Shown piece by piece: positions 7,615-15,396 of a DNA stretch of 31,371 nucleotides. Each line of letters begins with the position of its first letter. Position 1 is the stretch's first letter. Source of the stretch: AM-1111 sp046302135. Its GTDB lineage: Bacteria > Bacteroidota > Bacteroidia > B-17B0 > Aurantibacillaceae. Where the stretch lies: contig JBKCIQ010000084.1 in NCBI GenBank assembly GCA_046302135.1, positions 1 to 31,371 on the forward strand. Reading direction: 5' to 3'. The position numbers and the translations under genes were made by a program. The notes under the pieces were generated by a model. It was not told where the DNA came from, did not search any database, and worked only from the letters and a program-made list of their open reading frames with translations.

Positions 7615-7944
7615 CTAGCAACAATTGCTTGGTTTTTTTATTTTTTTTGAAATCAATGAAAAATATTTTTCGAGATGTTTTATAACTTTTTCATCGAGAC
7701 AGTAGCAAATAGAGTTGCCCTCAATATTACCTTTTATTATGCCTGCATTTTTCAGCTCTTTAAGGTGTTGAGAAATGGTTGCCTGTGCAAGAGGCAATTC
7801 GTTTACTAGGTCTCCGCAAATACATTTATTTACTTTCAGGAGGTGTTCTAAAATGGCAATTCTCGCAGGATGCCCAATGGCCTTAAATAAACTGGAAATT
7901 TTATTTTGTTTTTTAGTAAATGAAGTTGATTTTGTGACACCCAT
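7615..7944 (-). CDS. arsR: ArsR/SmtB-family arsenite-responsive repressor
   Basis: This 109-residue protein is a winged-helix repressor that should leave its operator when arsenite binds. The ArsR core includes LFKAIGHPARIAILEHLL (19-36), the metal-binding site C41-I-C43-GDL at the start of the recognition region, and the DNA helix LAQATISQHLKELKNAGII. C41 and C43 correspond to the Cys pair of the ELCVCDL site in classical ArsR. A further Cys pair lies at the very end (C108, C109), which could supply extra thiolate ligands. It is the first gene of the operon arsR - DUF6428 - membrane peptide - arsC. A palindromic operator lies 9-26 nt before the start, consistent with self-regulation. Confidence 0.94.
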   Translation of the reverse strand: MGVTKSTSFTKKQNKISSLFKAIGHPARIAILEHLLKVNKCICGDLVNELPLAQATISQHLKELKNAGIIKGNIEGNSICYCLDEKVIKHLEKYFSLISKKIKKPSNCC

Positions 7945-7952
7945 AAGTTATA

Positions 7953-7970
7953 TATCGCAATATTACGATA
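7953..7970 (-). promoter_or_regulatory. Probable ArsR operator overlapping the arsR promoter
   Basis: TATCGCAATATTACGATA is an 18-bp inverted repeat with 8 of 9 base pairs matching (the only exception is the C/A position, 7958 against 7965). It ends 9 nt before the arsR start. On the minus strand it contains TAATATTG (7965-7958), one mismatch from the -7 element TAnnTTTG, so a bound dimer would cover the core promoter. Position, symmetry and the adjacent arsR gene all support this as the repressor's own site. Confidence 0.75.
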
Positions 7971-8212
7971 AATATTTTATTTCGTTTTATATTATCAAAT
8001 TATTTTTTAATATTTTGCATTTATTTATGTTTTTTCAAGGTAAGTACTTTGTATTTAGCTAAAAAATAATTTCATTTTTTGAAAATCATTTTACAAACTT
8101 GGTCATTAGATAAAGTGTGATTATTGTAATTGTTTTGCTAATTTCTCAACATCAGTGATTTTATTAATTTCATGTCTTTTTCCTAAAAAAGTTTTCTTTA
8201 TCTTCGTCATTT
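7971..8212. other. Spacer between arsR and the DinB-like gene
   Basis: This divergent A/T-rich spacer holds the upstream sequences of two genes. On the minus strand, 8121-8210 is open for 29 residues with an ATG (MTKIKKTFLGKRHEINK and so on), but nothing else supports it as a gene. The plus strand has TATCTTCG at 8199-8206, one mismatch from the -7 consensus. No terminator hairpin or repeat is obvious. Confidence 0.5.
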
Positions 8213-8671
8213 ATGGATCACGAGACTTTTTTCAGAGATAGGTATTTGACGGCTCTAAATCTAATTCCTTTGGATAGAAAATCGAACTGGGGTTTTTTAT
8301 CATTGCAAGGTATGATAGAACACATGACTGATTCAATTGGGATTGGCTGGAAAAGGATTCATTTTCCTGTTCAGTATTCCGAAGATATCGTCGCAAAGTC
8401 AAAGACATTTATGTTGAGTGATAAACCTTTTAAGCCCGGAACGAAAAACTCTCTGATGAGCGAAACGCCCCACCCATTAAGATGTTCAGATCTTGATGCA
8501 GCAAAAAGAGAGTTGAAGTTGGAAATTGAAAATTTTCTTGAATTTTGGAAAAACCATCCGAAAGAAAAAGTTACCAACCCTTTTTTTGGCGAATTAAATT
8601 ACAACGAATGGCTACATCTTTTGCACAAACATGCGATTCATCATTTAAAACAGTTTGGCCTTGAATACTGA
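8213..8671 (+). CDS. DinB-superfamily protein, DUF1569-like
   Basis: This 152-residue protein resembles the DUF1569 branch of the DinB four-helix fold, whose members bind a divalent metal through three histidines. The closing segment NPFFGELNYNEWLHLLHKHAIHHLKQFGL is typical, with a HKHAIHH cluster near residues 140-146, and His37 in LQGMIEHMTDS may be the remaining ligand. Enzymatic role is unknown; relatives include thiol transferases, but that is not shown here. The ATG at 8213 is preceded by TATCTTCG at 8199-8206, one mismatch from the -7 consensus. Its end overlaps the rlmB start by 17 nt, so the two genes are probably translated in a coupled way. Confidence 0.75.
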   Translation: MDHETFFRDRYLTALNLIPLDRKSNWGFLSLQGMIEHMTDSIGIGWKRIHFPVQYSEDIVAKSKTFMLSDKPFKPGTKNSLMSETPHPLRCSDLDAAKRELKLEIENFLEFWKNHPKEKVTNPFFGELNYNEWLHLLHKHAIHHLKQFGLEY

Positions 8672-9410
8672 TGTACAACATATATACGGAACGCGTTCTG
8701 TAATAGAAGCACTTCGAGCCGGTAAAAATTTAGACCGTATTCTGATTCAAAAAGGATTAAATAACCAATTGTTCCATGAGTTGAGAAAAGAACTTCAAGG
8801 AAAATCGCTTCCTTACCAAATTGTTCCTCAGGAAAAACTCAACAAAATCAGTTCAAATAAAAACCATCAGGGTGTTATTGCAACCATTGCAGAAGTAATT
8901 TATCATAAGACTGAAGATTTATTACCGGAATTATTTGAGAGTGGAAAAGTTCCTCTTATAATTGTTTTAGATAAGGTTACTGATGTAAGGAATTTTGGTG
9001 CCGTAGCAAGAAGTGCGGAATGTGCAGGTGCAAATATGATAATAATTCCTGAACAGGGCGCCGCTCCGGTAAATGGAGATGCAATAAAAACTTCTGCCGG
9101 TGCACTGCACAGAATTCCTGTTTGCCGCGAAAGAAATTTGAAGGAAACTCTTGAGTTTTTAAAGTCTTCAGGTGTGCAGGTTGTTTCTTGTCATGAGAAA
9201 ACTCAAAAACTAATTTACGATGTTAACATGGTAGGTCCTGTTGCGATAATAATGGGATCTGAAGAAAGTGGGATTTCTTCCGAGTATTTAAAACGCTCTG
9301 ATGAGCAGGTTAAAATTCCAATGATCGGAAAAATTTCTTCTCTTAACGTTTCTGTTGCTGCAGGAATTATTTTATTTGAGGCCGTCAGACAAAGAGGAAA
9401 CTATAAATAA
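8655..9410 (+). CDS. rlmB: 23S rRNA (guanosine-2'-O-)-methyltransferase RlmB / SpoU family
   Basis: RlmB methylates the ribose of a guanosine in domain V of 23S rRNA using S-adenosylmethionine. The 251-residue product has the N-terminal substrate-binding domain starting at HIYGTRSVIEAL (residues 9-20), then the SPOUT core with motif 1 VLDKVTDVRNFGAVARSAECAG (about 105-125), motif 2 AIIMGSEESGIS, and motif 3 KIPMIGKISSLNVSVAAGI, which form the trefoil knot. No ATG or GTG stands near the N-terminus; the best starts are TTG at 8655 or 8661, both inside the preceding gene. Either leaves only a few residues before the family's usual YG motif. It overlaps the DUF1569 gene and ends before convergent topA. 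Confidence 0.92.
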   Translation: MALNTDVQHIYGTRSVIEALRAGKNLDRILIQKGLNNQLFHELRKELQGKSLPYQIVPQEKLNKISSNKNHQGVIATIAEVIYHKTEDLLPELFESGKVPLIIVLDKVTDVRNFGAVARSAECAGANMIIIPEQGAAPVNGDAIKTSAGALHRIPVCRERNLKETLEFLKSSGVQVVSCHEKTQKLIYDVNMVGPVAIIMGSEESGISSEYLKRSDEQVKIPMIGKISSLNVSVAAGIILFEAVRQRGNYK

Positions 9411-9497
9411 TTAAAACCTTGCCCAAGGATTTAAGTTAGTTGTAAATCTCAAGTGAAATTAAAAAGAGTTTATTGCCTGGAAAATTTTTCGAGAAAA

Positions 9498-11942
9498 CTA
9501 TTTCGAAGATTTCTTCTTTGAAGTTTTCTTTGCTGCTTTCTTTGTACTCGCTTTTTTTGCTGCTACTTTTCTTGGTGCAGGTTTTTTAGCTGCAGCTTTC
9601 TTCACTGACTTATTTTCCTTTTTAGCCCCTTTAACTTTCTTATCTAACTTTACAACCTTTGCTTCTTTCACGGGTCCAACAATCTTCAATACATCCTCGT
9701 AAGTCAACTTTTCGTATTCGGTTCCTTTGGGAATTCTGAAATTCTCTTTTCCTCTACTAATGAAAGGTCCCCACCTTCCTTTAATAATTTTCAATTCTGG
9801 ATCTTGCTGAAAGGTTTTCAGAATTTTCTCAGCATCTGAAATTCTTTTGGCTTTGATCAGTTCAATACATCTCTCTAAACTTACTTCATAAGGATCATCT
9901 TCTTTCTTTAATGAAGTGAATGCATTGTTGTGTAAGATGTACGGACCGAAACGTCCAATGTTTACTTTAATTTCTTTGTCTTCAAATGTGCCTACTACTC
10001 TCGGCAGACGGAATAAATCCATTGCCTGCTCCAATGTTATGGTTTCCAACCGCTGATCATTTCTCAGTCCTGCATAACGAGGTTTTTCCTCATCTGTACT
10101 TTCACCTATCTGTACCATTGGTCCAAAGCGTCCAATCCTTACATGTACATTTCTACCTGATACTTTGTCAATACCAAGTAATCTTTCTCCTGTTGCTCTG
10201 TCGCTATTGTCAATGGTTTTTTCTACGCCTTTATGAAATGGCTTGTAAAAACCTTTAAGCATTTTGGTCCAGCTCAATTTTCCTTCAGCAATTTCATCGA
10301 ATTCCTCTTCAACTTTCGCGGTGAAATGAAAATCTAAAATGTCAGGGAAGTATTGCATCAAAAAATCATTTACTACCATTCCTATGTCAGTTGGAAACAT
10401 TTTTGATTTTTCTGCTCCGGTATTTTCTGTCTTAATCTCTTCTTTTATTTCAGATTTAACCAATGATAAAGAAAAATAATTTCTTGGTTTGCCTTCTCTA
10501 TCCTCTTTCACTACATAATTTCTCTTCTGAACTGTTGAAATGGTTGGTGCATACGTCGAAGGTCTTCCTATTCCTAATTCCTCTAATTTCTTTACCAAAC
10601 TTGCCTCTGTATAACGTGGCGGGTGATGAGTAAATTTTTCTGTTGCAGTGATTTCACTGAAGTTAAGTTTCTGACCGGTTTTCATTGGAGGAAGCATGCT
10701 GCTGTTTTCCTCATTTTCATTTTCTTCATCAGTGCCTTCTAGGTAAACTCTAAGAAAACCATCAAACTTTAAAACTTCACCCTGTGCAATAAATTTTTCA
10801 TTTCTATTAGATAAAGCAATAGTTGCAGTGGTTTTTTCTAACTCCGCATCACTCATCTGAGATGCAATGGTTCTTTTCCAAATCAAATCATATAATCTTT
10901 GTTCATTACGCTCCCCGTCAACATTATGAACGTTTAGATACGTTGGGCGTATTGCTTCGTGTGCCTCTTGTGCACCTTTTGATTTATTTTTAAAAGTTCG
11001 GTGATGATGATATTTCTTTCCGTATTGGGAATTAATTTCATCTTTTGCCATGTTGAGAGCAGTTTCTGAAAGGTTTACAGAATCTGTTCTCATGTATGTG
11101 ATTTTTCCGCTTTCGTAAAGTCTTTGCGCCACAACCATAGTTTGCGCCACCGAGAATCCTAATTTTCTTGCGGCCTCTTGCTGTAAAGTTGATGTGGTAA
11201 ATGGTGCCGCAGGCGAGCGTTTAGCAGGTTTAGTTTCCAGGTTTTCAATTGTGAATTCAGAACTTTTACATTTTTCAAGAAAGGCATTCGCTTCACCTTT
11301 TGTTGAAAATCTCTTATCTAACTCAGCTTTTACAGTTGAACTTCCAATCTGAAATAAACCTATAACTCTAAAAGCCGAAGTAGGTTTAAAGCCCATAATT
11401 TCTCGTTCCCTCTCAACGATTAATCTCACCGCAACACTTTGAACTCTTCCCGCTGATAATGATGGTCTAACTTTTTTCCACAATACCGGAGACAACTCGA
11501 ATCCTACCAAACGATCTAAAATTCTTCTAGCCTGCTGAGCATTAACCAAATTTATGTCAATGGTTCTTGGGTTTTGAATGGCTTTTTGAATGGCAGGCTT
11601 AGTGATCTCGTGAAAAACAATTCTTTTGGTATCGGTTTTTTTCAAATCCAAAGACTCAAATAAGTGCCATGAAATGGCTTCTCCCTCGCGGTCCTCATCG
11701 GTTGCAAGCCATACGGTATCTGCGTTCTTCGCTAATTTTTTAAGTTCGCTAATTACCTTCTCTTTATCCGGTGATATTTCATAGGTCGGAGCAAAATCAT
11801 TTTCAATATCTATGGCAACTCCCTTCTTTGGTAGATCGCGAACATGTCCGTAGCTACTTTTAACTGTAAAATCCTTTCCTAAAAATCCTTCAATTGTTTT
11901 TGCTTTTGCTGGGGACTCTACAATCACTAAATTTTTAGACAT
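9498..11942 (-). CDS. topA: DNA topoisomerase I
   Basis: TopA relaxes negative supercoils by cutting one strand. From the ATG at 11942 the protein has 814 residues. The Toprim domain starts at once (NLVIVESPAKAKTIEGFL, then LATDEDREGEAI with the acidic metal site). The catalytic tyrosine lies in ITYMRTDSV (Y283). After the core come three C-terminal Toprim_C repeats, each with a GRFGP or GRWGP motif, instead of the Cys zinc fingers of the E. coli enzyme, and then a Lys/Ala-rich tail of about 60 residues that likely grips DNA. A longer reading from TTG at 12005 is rejected because that TTG is part of a likely -7 element and the extra 21 residues precede the conserved start of the family. Confidence 0.96.
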   Translation of the reverse strand: MSKNLVIVESPAKAKTIEGFLGKDFTVKSSYGHVRDLPKKGVAIDIENDFAPTYEISPDKEKVISELKKLAKNADTVWLATDEDREGEAISWHLFESLDLKKTDTKRIVFHEITKPAIQKAIQNPRTIDINLVNAQQARRILDRLVGFELSPVLWKKVRPSLSAGRVQSVAVRLIVEREREIMGFKPTSAFRVIGLFQIGSSTVKAELDKRFSTKGEANAFLEKCKSSEFTIENLETKPAKRSPAAPFTTSTLQQEAARKLGFSVAQTMVVAQRLYESGKITYMRTDSVNLSETALNMAKDEINSQYGKKYHHHRTFKNKSKGAQEAHEAIRPTYLNVHNVDGERNEQRLYDLIWKRTIASQMSDAELEKTTATIALSNRNEKFIAQGEVLKFDGFLRVYLEGTDEENENEENSSMLPPMKTGQKLNFSEITATEKFTHHPPRYTEASLVKKLEELGIGRPSTYAPTISTVQKRNYVVKEDREGKPRNYFSLSLVKSEIKEEIKTENTGAEKSKMFPTDIGMVVNDFLMQYFPDILDFHFTAKVEEEFDEIAEGKLSWTKMLKGFYKPFHKGVEKTIDNSDRATGERLLGIDKVSGRNVHVRIGRFGPMVQIGESTDEEKPRYAGLRNDQRLETITLEQAMDLFRLPRVVGTFEDKEIKVNIGRFGPYILHNNAFTSLKKEDDPYEVSLERCIELIKAKRISDAEKILKTFQQDPELKIIKGRWGPFISRGKENFRIPKGTEYEKLTYEDVLKIVGPVKEAKVVKLDKKVKGAKKENKSVKKAAAKKPAPRKVAAKKASTKKAAKKTSKKKSSK

Positions 11943-12001
11943 ACGCGGATATTTTAAATATTTCTTAGAAAAAAACTGACCAATCAGAAGTTTTTCGGCC
12001 T

Positions 12002-12009
12002 GCAAAGAA
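12002..12009 (-). promoter_or_regulatory. Candidate topA promoter -7 element
   Basis: On the minus strand this reads TTTCTTTG, one mismatch from TAnnTTTG, with a TTG 21 nt further upstream as a possible -33 element. Transcription would start near 11996, giving a leader of about 50 nt to the ATG at 11942 and excluding the upstream TTG as start. Confidence 0.35.
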
Positions 12010-12123
12010 AAAAAATAAAAATTGATTTATGCAACTCATTTTTAAACTTTACTATTTTCTCACAAAAAATATTAATTCATTTGCCCCAGAAAATTAATCG
12101 TGTCAAAATGTCACATTCTTTAT

Positions 12124-12131
12124 TATATTTG
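12124..12131 (+). promoter_or_regulatory. Promoter -7 element of miaB
   Basis: TATATTTG is an exact TAnnTTTG match, 18 nt before the ATG at 12150. It lies inside the N-terminal extension of the longer reading frame, which supports the downstream start. No clear -33 TTG is visible. Confidence 0.6.
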
Positions 12132-12149
12132 CATCCCTTTATTATAAAA

Positions 12150-13595
12150 ATGGAGAATAAATCAGGCTCAAAAGTTATTTTAGAAAATAGACAAGGAGAA
12201 GCTTTGATGCTTGATAGTCATGATGTTAAACAAAACAAAAAGCTTTTTTTGGAGAGCTACGGTTGTCAGATGAATTTTTCTGACAGCGAAATAGTTGCAT
12301 CTATATTAAATAAGGAAGGATTTTCTACCACAAACAACTTTGAAGAAGCCGATTTAATTTTTTTGAACACCTGTTCAATTCGTGAAAATGCGGAGAATAA
12401 AGTTAGACAGCGCCTACAAGATTTTAAAAAGGTGAAGAAAAAAAATCCCGCTGCCTTGGTAGGTGTTTTAGGTTGCATGGCCGAAAGACTTAAATCAAAA
12501 TTTCTTGAAGAAGAAAAAATTGTGGATCTGGTTGTAGGACCAGATGCTTATCGAGATTTGCCGAACCTCATTCAAACAGCAGACACAGGTCAAAAGGCTG
12601 TAAATGTAATATTATCAAAGGAAGAAACTTATGCAGACATTACACCAGTGCGTGTTGGAACGAACGGTGTAAGTGCATACATAAGCATTACGCGAGGCTG
12701 TGATAACATGTGTTCTTTTTGCGTAGTGCCTTTTACCAGAGGTCGTGAGAGAAGTCGTGACCCCGAGACAATTGTGAAAGAGGCAAAAGACTTATATGAG
12801 CAAGGTTATAGAGAAGTTACTTTGCTGGGGCAGAATGTTGATTCTTATATATGGACCGGTGGAGGGTTGAAAAAAGAAATTCTTACAGAAGAACAGAAAT
12901 CAAATGCAGTAAACTTTGCTCAATTGATGGAAAAGGTTGCTCAGGTTGCTCCCGATTTACGTATTAGATTTTCGACTTCACATCCAAAAGACATGACGGA
13001 TCAAGTATTGCATGTGATGGCTAAGTACGATAACATTTGTAAATACATTCATCTACCGGTACAGAGTGGAAGCACAACAGTTTTAGAAAGAATGAACAGG
13101 GGATACAGCCGTGAATGGTACTTGGAAAGAATCGCCGCAATCAGAAGAATAATACCCAACTGCGGAATTTCCACTGATATTATTACGGGATTTTGTGGTG
13201 AAACAGAAGAAGATCATCAGCAGACTTTAAGCTTAATGCGTGAAGTAAAGTATGATTTTGCTTATATGTTTGCCTATTCGGAAAGGCCAAAAACTTTGGC
13301 AGAACGTAAATATAAAGATGATGTGCCTGAGGAAATAAAGAAAAGGAGATTAACGGAAATTGTTAATTTACAGAGAGAGCATTCTTCTTTTCGTACTCAA
13401 GCCGGAGTTGGTAAAACCCATGAGGTTTTAATTGAAGGTACTTCAAAAAAATCTTTAGACATGTTGTGCGGAAGAAATTCCCAAAATACAACAGTTGTTT
13501 TTCCGAAGTATAATTTAAAAAAGGGGCAATACGTTAAAGTGAGTGTAAATACTTGTACTACATCTACATTAATAGGAGAGCCGATTAAGGAATGA
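12150..13595 (+). CDS. miaB: tRNA-2-methylthio-N6-dimethylallyladenosine synthase
   Basis: MiaB adds a methylthio group to i6A37 in tRNAs that read codons starting with U. The 481-residue protein has the UPF0004 domain with three cysteines for the auxiliary [4Fe-4S] cluster (C39 in SYGCQMN, C75 in NTCSIR, C109 in LGCMAE), the radical-SAM triad C184-x3-C188-x2-C191 in RGCDNMCSFC, and a C-terminal TRAM domain (about 415-480). The ATG at 12150 is preferred over the one at 12081, because the -7 element lies between them and the added residues are not family-like. It is divergent from topA and is followed after 30 nt by the sigma-54 activator. Confidence 0.95.
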   Translation: MENKSGSKVILENRQGEALMLDSHDVKQNKKLFLESYGCQMNFSDSEIVASILNKEGFSTTNNFEEADLIFLNTCSIRENAENKVRQRLQDFKKVKKKNPAALVGVLGCMAERLKSKFLEEEKIVDLVVGPDAYRDLPNLIQTADTGQKAVNVILSKEETYADITPVRVGTNGVSAYISITRGCDNMCSFCVVPFTRGRERSRDPETIVKEAKDLYEQGYREVTLLGQNVDSYIWTGGGLKKEILTEEQKSNAVNFAQLMEKVAQVAPDLRIRFSTSHPKDMTDQVLHVMAKYDNICKYIHLPVQSGSTTVLERMNRGYSREWYLERIAAIRRIIPNCGISTDIITGFCGETEEDHQQTLSLMREVKYDFAYMFAYSERPKTLAERKYKDDVPEEIKKRRLTEIVNLQREHSSFRTQAGVGKTHEVLIEGTSKKSLDMLCGRNSQNTTVVFPKYNLKKGQYVKVSVNTCTTSTLIGEPIKE

Positions 13596-13625
13596 TTATT
13601 TTAAATTGAAAGAAAAATATTACGG

Positions 13626-14861
13626 ATGAGTGTAATTGACATTAAACAAAGATTTTCCATTATAGGTTCAACACCCATAATTGATAGAGCAATAGATATT
13701 GCACGTCAGGTGGCACCAACTGATTTGAGTGTTTTAATTACAGGAGAAAGTGGAACGGGTAAAGAAGTTTTCCCTCAAATCATACATCAATTCAGTCTTC
13801 GCAAGCACGGCCCTTACATCGCAGTGAACTGCGGAGCAATTCCGGAAGGGACTATTGATTCCGAATTATTTGGGCATGAAAAAGGTTCTTTCACCGGTGC
13901 TACCGAGGCGCGTAAGGGCTATTTTGAAGTAGCCAGTGGCGGAACAATATTTTTAGATGAAGTTGGCGAGTTACCACTTGCCACACAAGCAAGATTACTT
14001 CGTGTTTTGGAAAGTGGCGAATACATTCGAGTGGGCTCATCTAAAGTACAGAAAACAGATGTCCGAGTTGTTGCGGCAACCAATCTAAATATCCCAAGGG
14101 CCATTGAAAAAGGAAAGTTCAGAGAAGATTTATATTATCGTCTTAACACAGTTCCGATAACTTTACCTGCGTTGAGAGAAAGGAAAGAAGATATTCATTT
14201 ACTATTTAGAAAATTTGCTGCAGATTTTGCCGCGAAATATAGAATGCCTCTGATAAAATTGACTCCGGATGCAGAGCAGGCACTCATCAATTATTACTGG
14301 CATGGGAATATTCGTCAATTGAAAAATGTTACCGAACAGATTTCCATCATTGAGAAAAACAGAGAAATCAATTCGGAAACCTTACTTAAATATTTACCTA
14401 ACTACCAAACAACAACATTGCCTTCACTCACAAGACAAGAAGTAGGTAGTTCAGGTGGAGGCAATTCAGATTTTTCGGAGCGTGAGATTTTATATAAGGT
14501 TCTTTTTGAAATGAAAAAAGATCTTAACGATTTGAAAAAAGTAGTTGCAGATATAGTTAATGGGGGAAGTGTAACAAACCTGCCACAAGAAGATATTCAA
14601 GTTTTGCAGAAATCTTTTGGTGATGCATATTCCGGTGGCATTGCTTTGCAAAATACTGCAAATGTAGTTCAACCGGTTCAACAGAATTTTCAGCGACCTA
14701 TTGAGATTGAAGAGTCTTTGAGTCTTCAGGATAAGGAGATAGATATGATTAAAAAAGCGCTGGTAAAACACAAAGGAAAAAGAAAATATGCAGCCAAAGA
14801 ATTAGGTATTTCCGAAAGAACGCTTTACAGAAAAATTAACGAATACCACATCAAAGAATAA
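13626..14861 (+). CDS. Sigma-54-dependent transcriptional activator without receiver domain
   Basis: This 411-residue AAA+ protein uses ATP to remodel sigma-54 RNA polymerase. The domain starts almost at the N-terminus: Walker A GESGTGKE (40-47), GSFTGA loop (87-92, the variant of GAFTGA that contacts sigma-54), Walker B GGTIFLDE (105-112), then the lid domain with FREDLYYRLNTVPI and an arginine-finger region. A variable, Gly/Gln-containing linker (about 265-365) leads to a Fis-type helix-turn-helix (about 375-411, KYAAKELGISERTLYRKINEY). It lacks a receiver or other N-terminal sensor domain, so its activity must be controlled by binding partners, abundance or the linker. It stands between miaB and lptE in a cluster ending with groSL, whose promoter may be sigma-54-type. 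Confidence 0.92.
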   Translation: MSVIDIKQRFSIIGSTPIIDRAIDIARQVAPTDLSVLITGESGTGKEVFPQIIHQFSLRKHGPYIAVNCGAIPEGTIDSELFGHEKGSFTGATEARKGYFEVASGGTIFLDEVGELPLATQARLLRVLESGEYIRVGSSKVQKTDVRVVAATNLNIPRAIEKGKFREDLYYRLNTVPITLPALRERKEDIHLLFRKFAADFAAKYRMPLIKLTPDAEQALINYYWHGNIRQLKNVTEQISIIEKNREINSETLLKYLPNYQTTTLPSLTRQEVGSSGGGNSDFSEREILYKVLFEMKKDLNDLKKVVADIVNGGSVTNLPQEDIQVLQKSFGDAYSGGIALQNTANVVQPVQQNFQRPIEIEESLSLQDKEIDMIKKALVKHKGKRKYAAKELGISERTLYRKINEYHIKE

Positions 14862-14896
14862 ATTTTCTGAATTCAATTTTAAAATATCTTTTAGTT

Positions 14897-15385
14897 TTGT
14901 TCACAACATTTCAGTTAATTCTTTCTGGATGTAAGGTAAATTATTCTTTGTCAGATAAAGGTGGAATTCCGGCTGAAGCCAAAACGGTTTCGGTAACAAT
15001 GTTTCAAAATAATGCATCACTTTCTCCTCCTGTTTTACCTCAAAGATTTACAGAAAAACTCAGAGATATGTTGTCTTCACAAACCAACTTATCGCTTAAA
15101 ACTTCTTCCGGTGATTTACATTTCGAAGGCTACATTTCAGATTACAGTGTGGCACCGGTGGCCATTCAGGCCGGCGATAACGCTGCGCTGAACCGACTAA
15201 CAATAAGTGTCCAGGTTAAGTACAATAACCGCTTCAATAAAAACAAAGATTTCGAGCAAGCCTTTACACGTTTTAACGATTTTCCAGCAGATAAATCTTT
15301 ATCTTCGGTAGAGAATCAATTGATGGATGAAATAAACCGCCAAATTTGCGAAGATATTTTTAATAAAGCTTTTAACGACTGGTAA
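14897..15385 (+). CDS. lptE: LptE-family outer-membrane lipoprotein
   Basis: LptE plugs the LptD barrel that delivers lipopolysaccharide to the cell surface. The coordinates use the TTG at 14897, giving 162 residues beginning with a lipobox (LILSGC) after only a few residues. That signal peptide lacks a positive n-region. The open frame runs upstream through CTG (14867), and ATA (14858, overlapping the previous stop), and the residues NSILKYLLVLF would make a much better signal, so the true start is probably upstream and non-AUG. The mature part has ETVSVTMFQN-like and LPQRFTEKLRDMLSSQTNLSL segments and FEGYISDYSVAPVAIQ, as in the family, with a C-terminal helix DEINRQICEDIFNKAFNDW. It lies 35 nt after the activator. 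Confidence 0.8.
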   Translation: MFTTFQLILSGCKVNYSLSDKGGIPAEAKTVSVTMFQNNASLSPPVLPQRFTEKLRDMLSSQTNLSLKTSSGDLHFEGYISDYSVAPVAIQAGDNAALNRLTISVQVKYNNRFNKNKDFEQAFTRFNDFPADKSLSSVENQLMDEINRQICEDIFNKAFNDW

Positions 15386-15396
15386 AAGGTAATTGG

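Noticed and set aside
11943..12005. Longer topA starting at TTG 12005
   Set aside because: The TTG is part of a likely -7 element, and the conserved family start is at the ATG at 11942.
12081..12149. Longer miaB starting at ATG 12081
   Set aside because: A -7 element lies at 12124-12131, within the extension, and the extra residues match nothing in the family.
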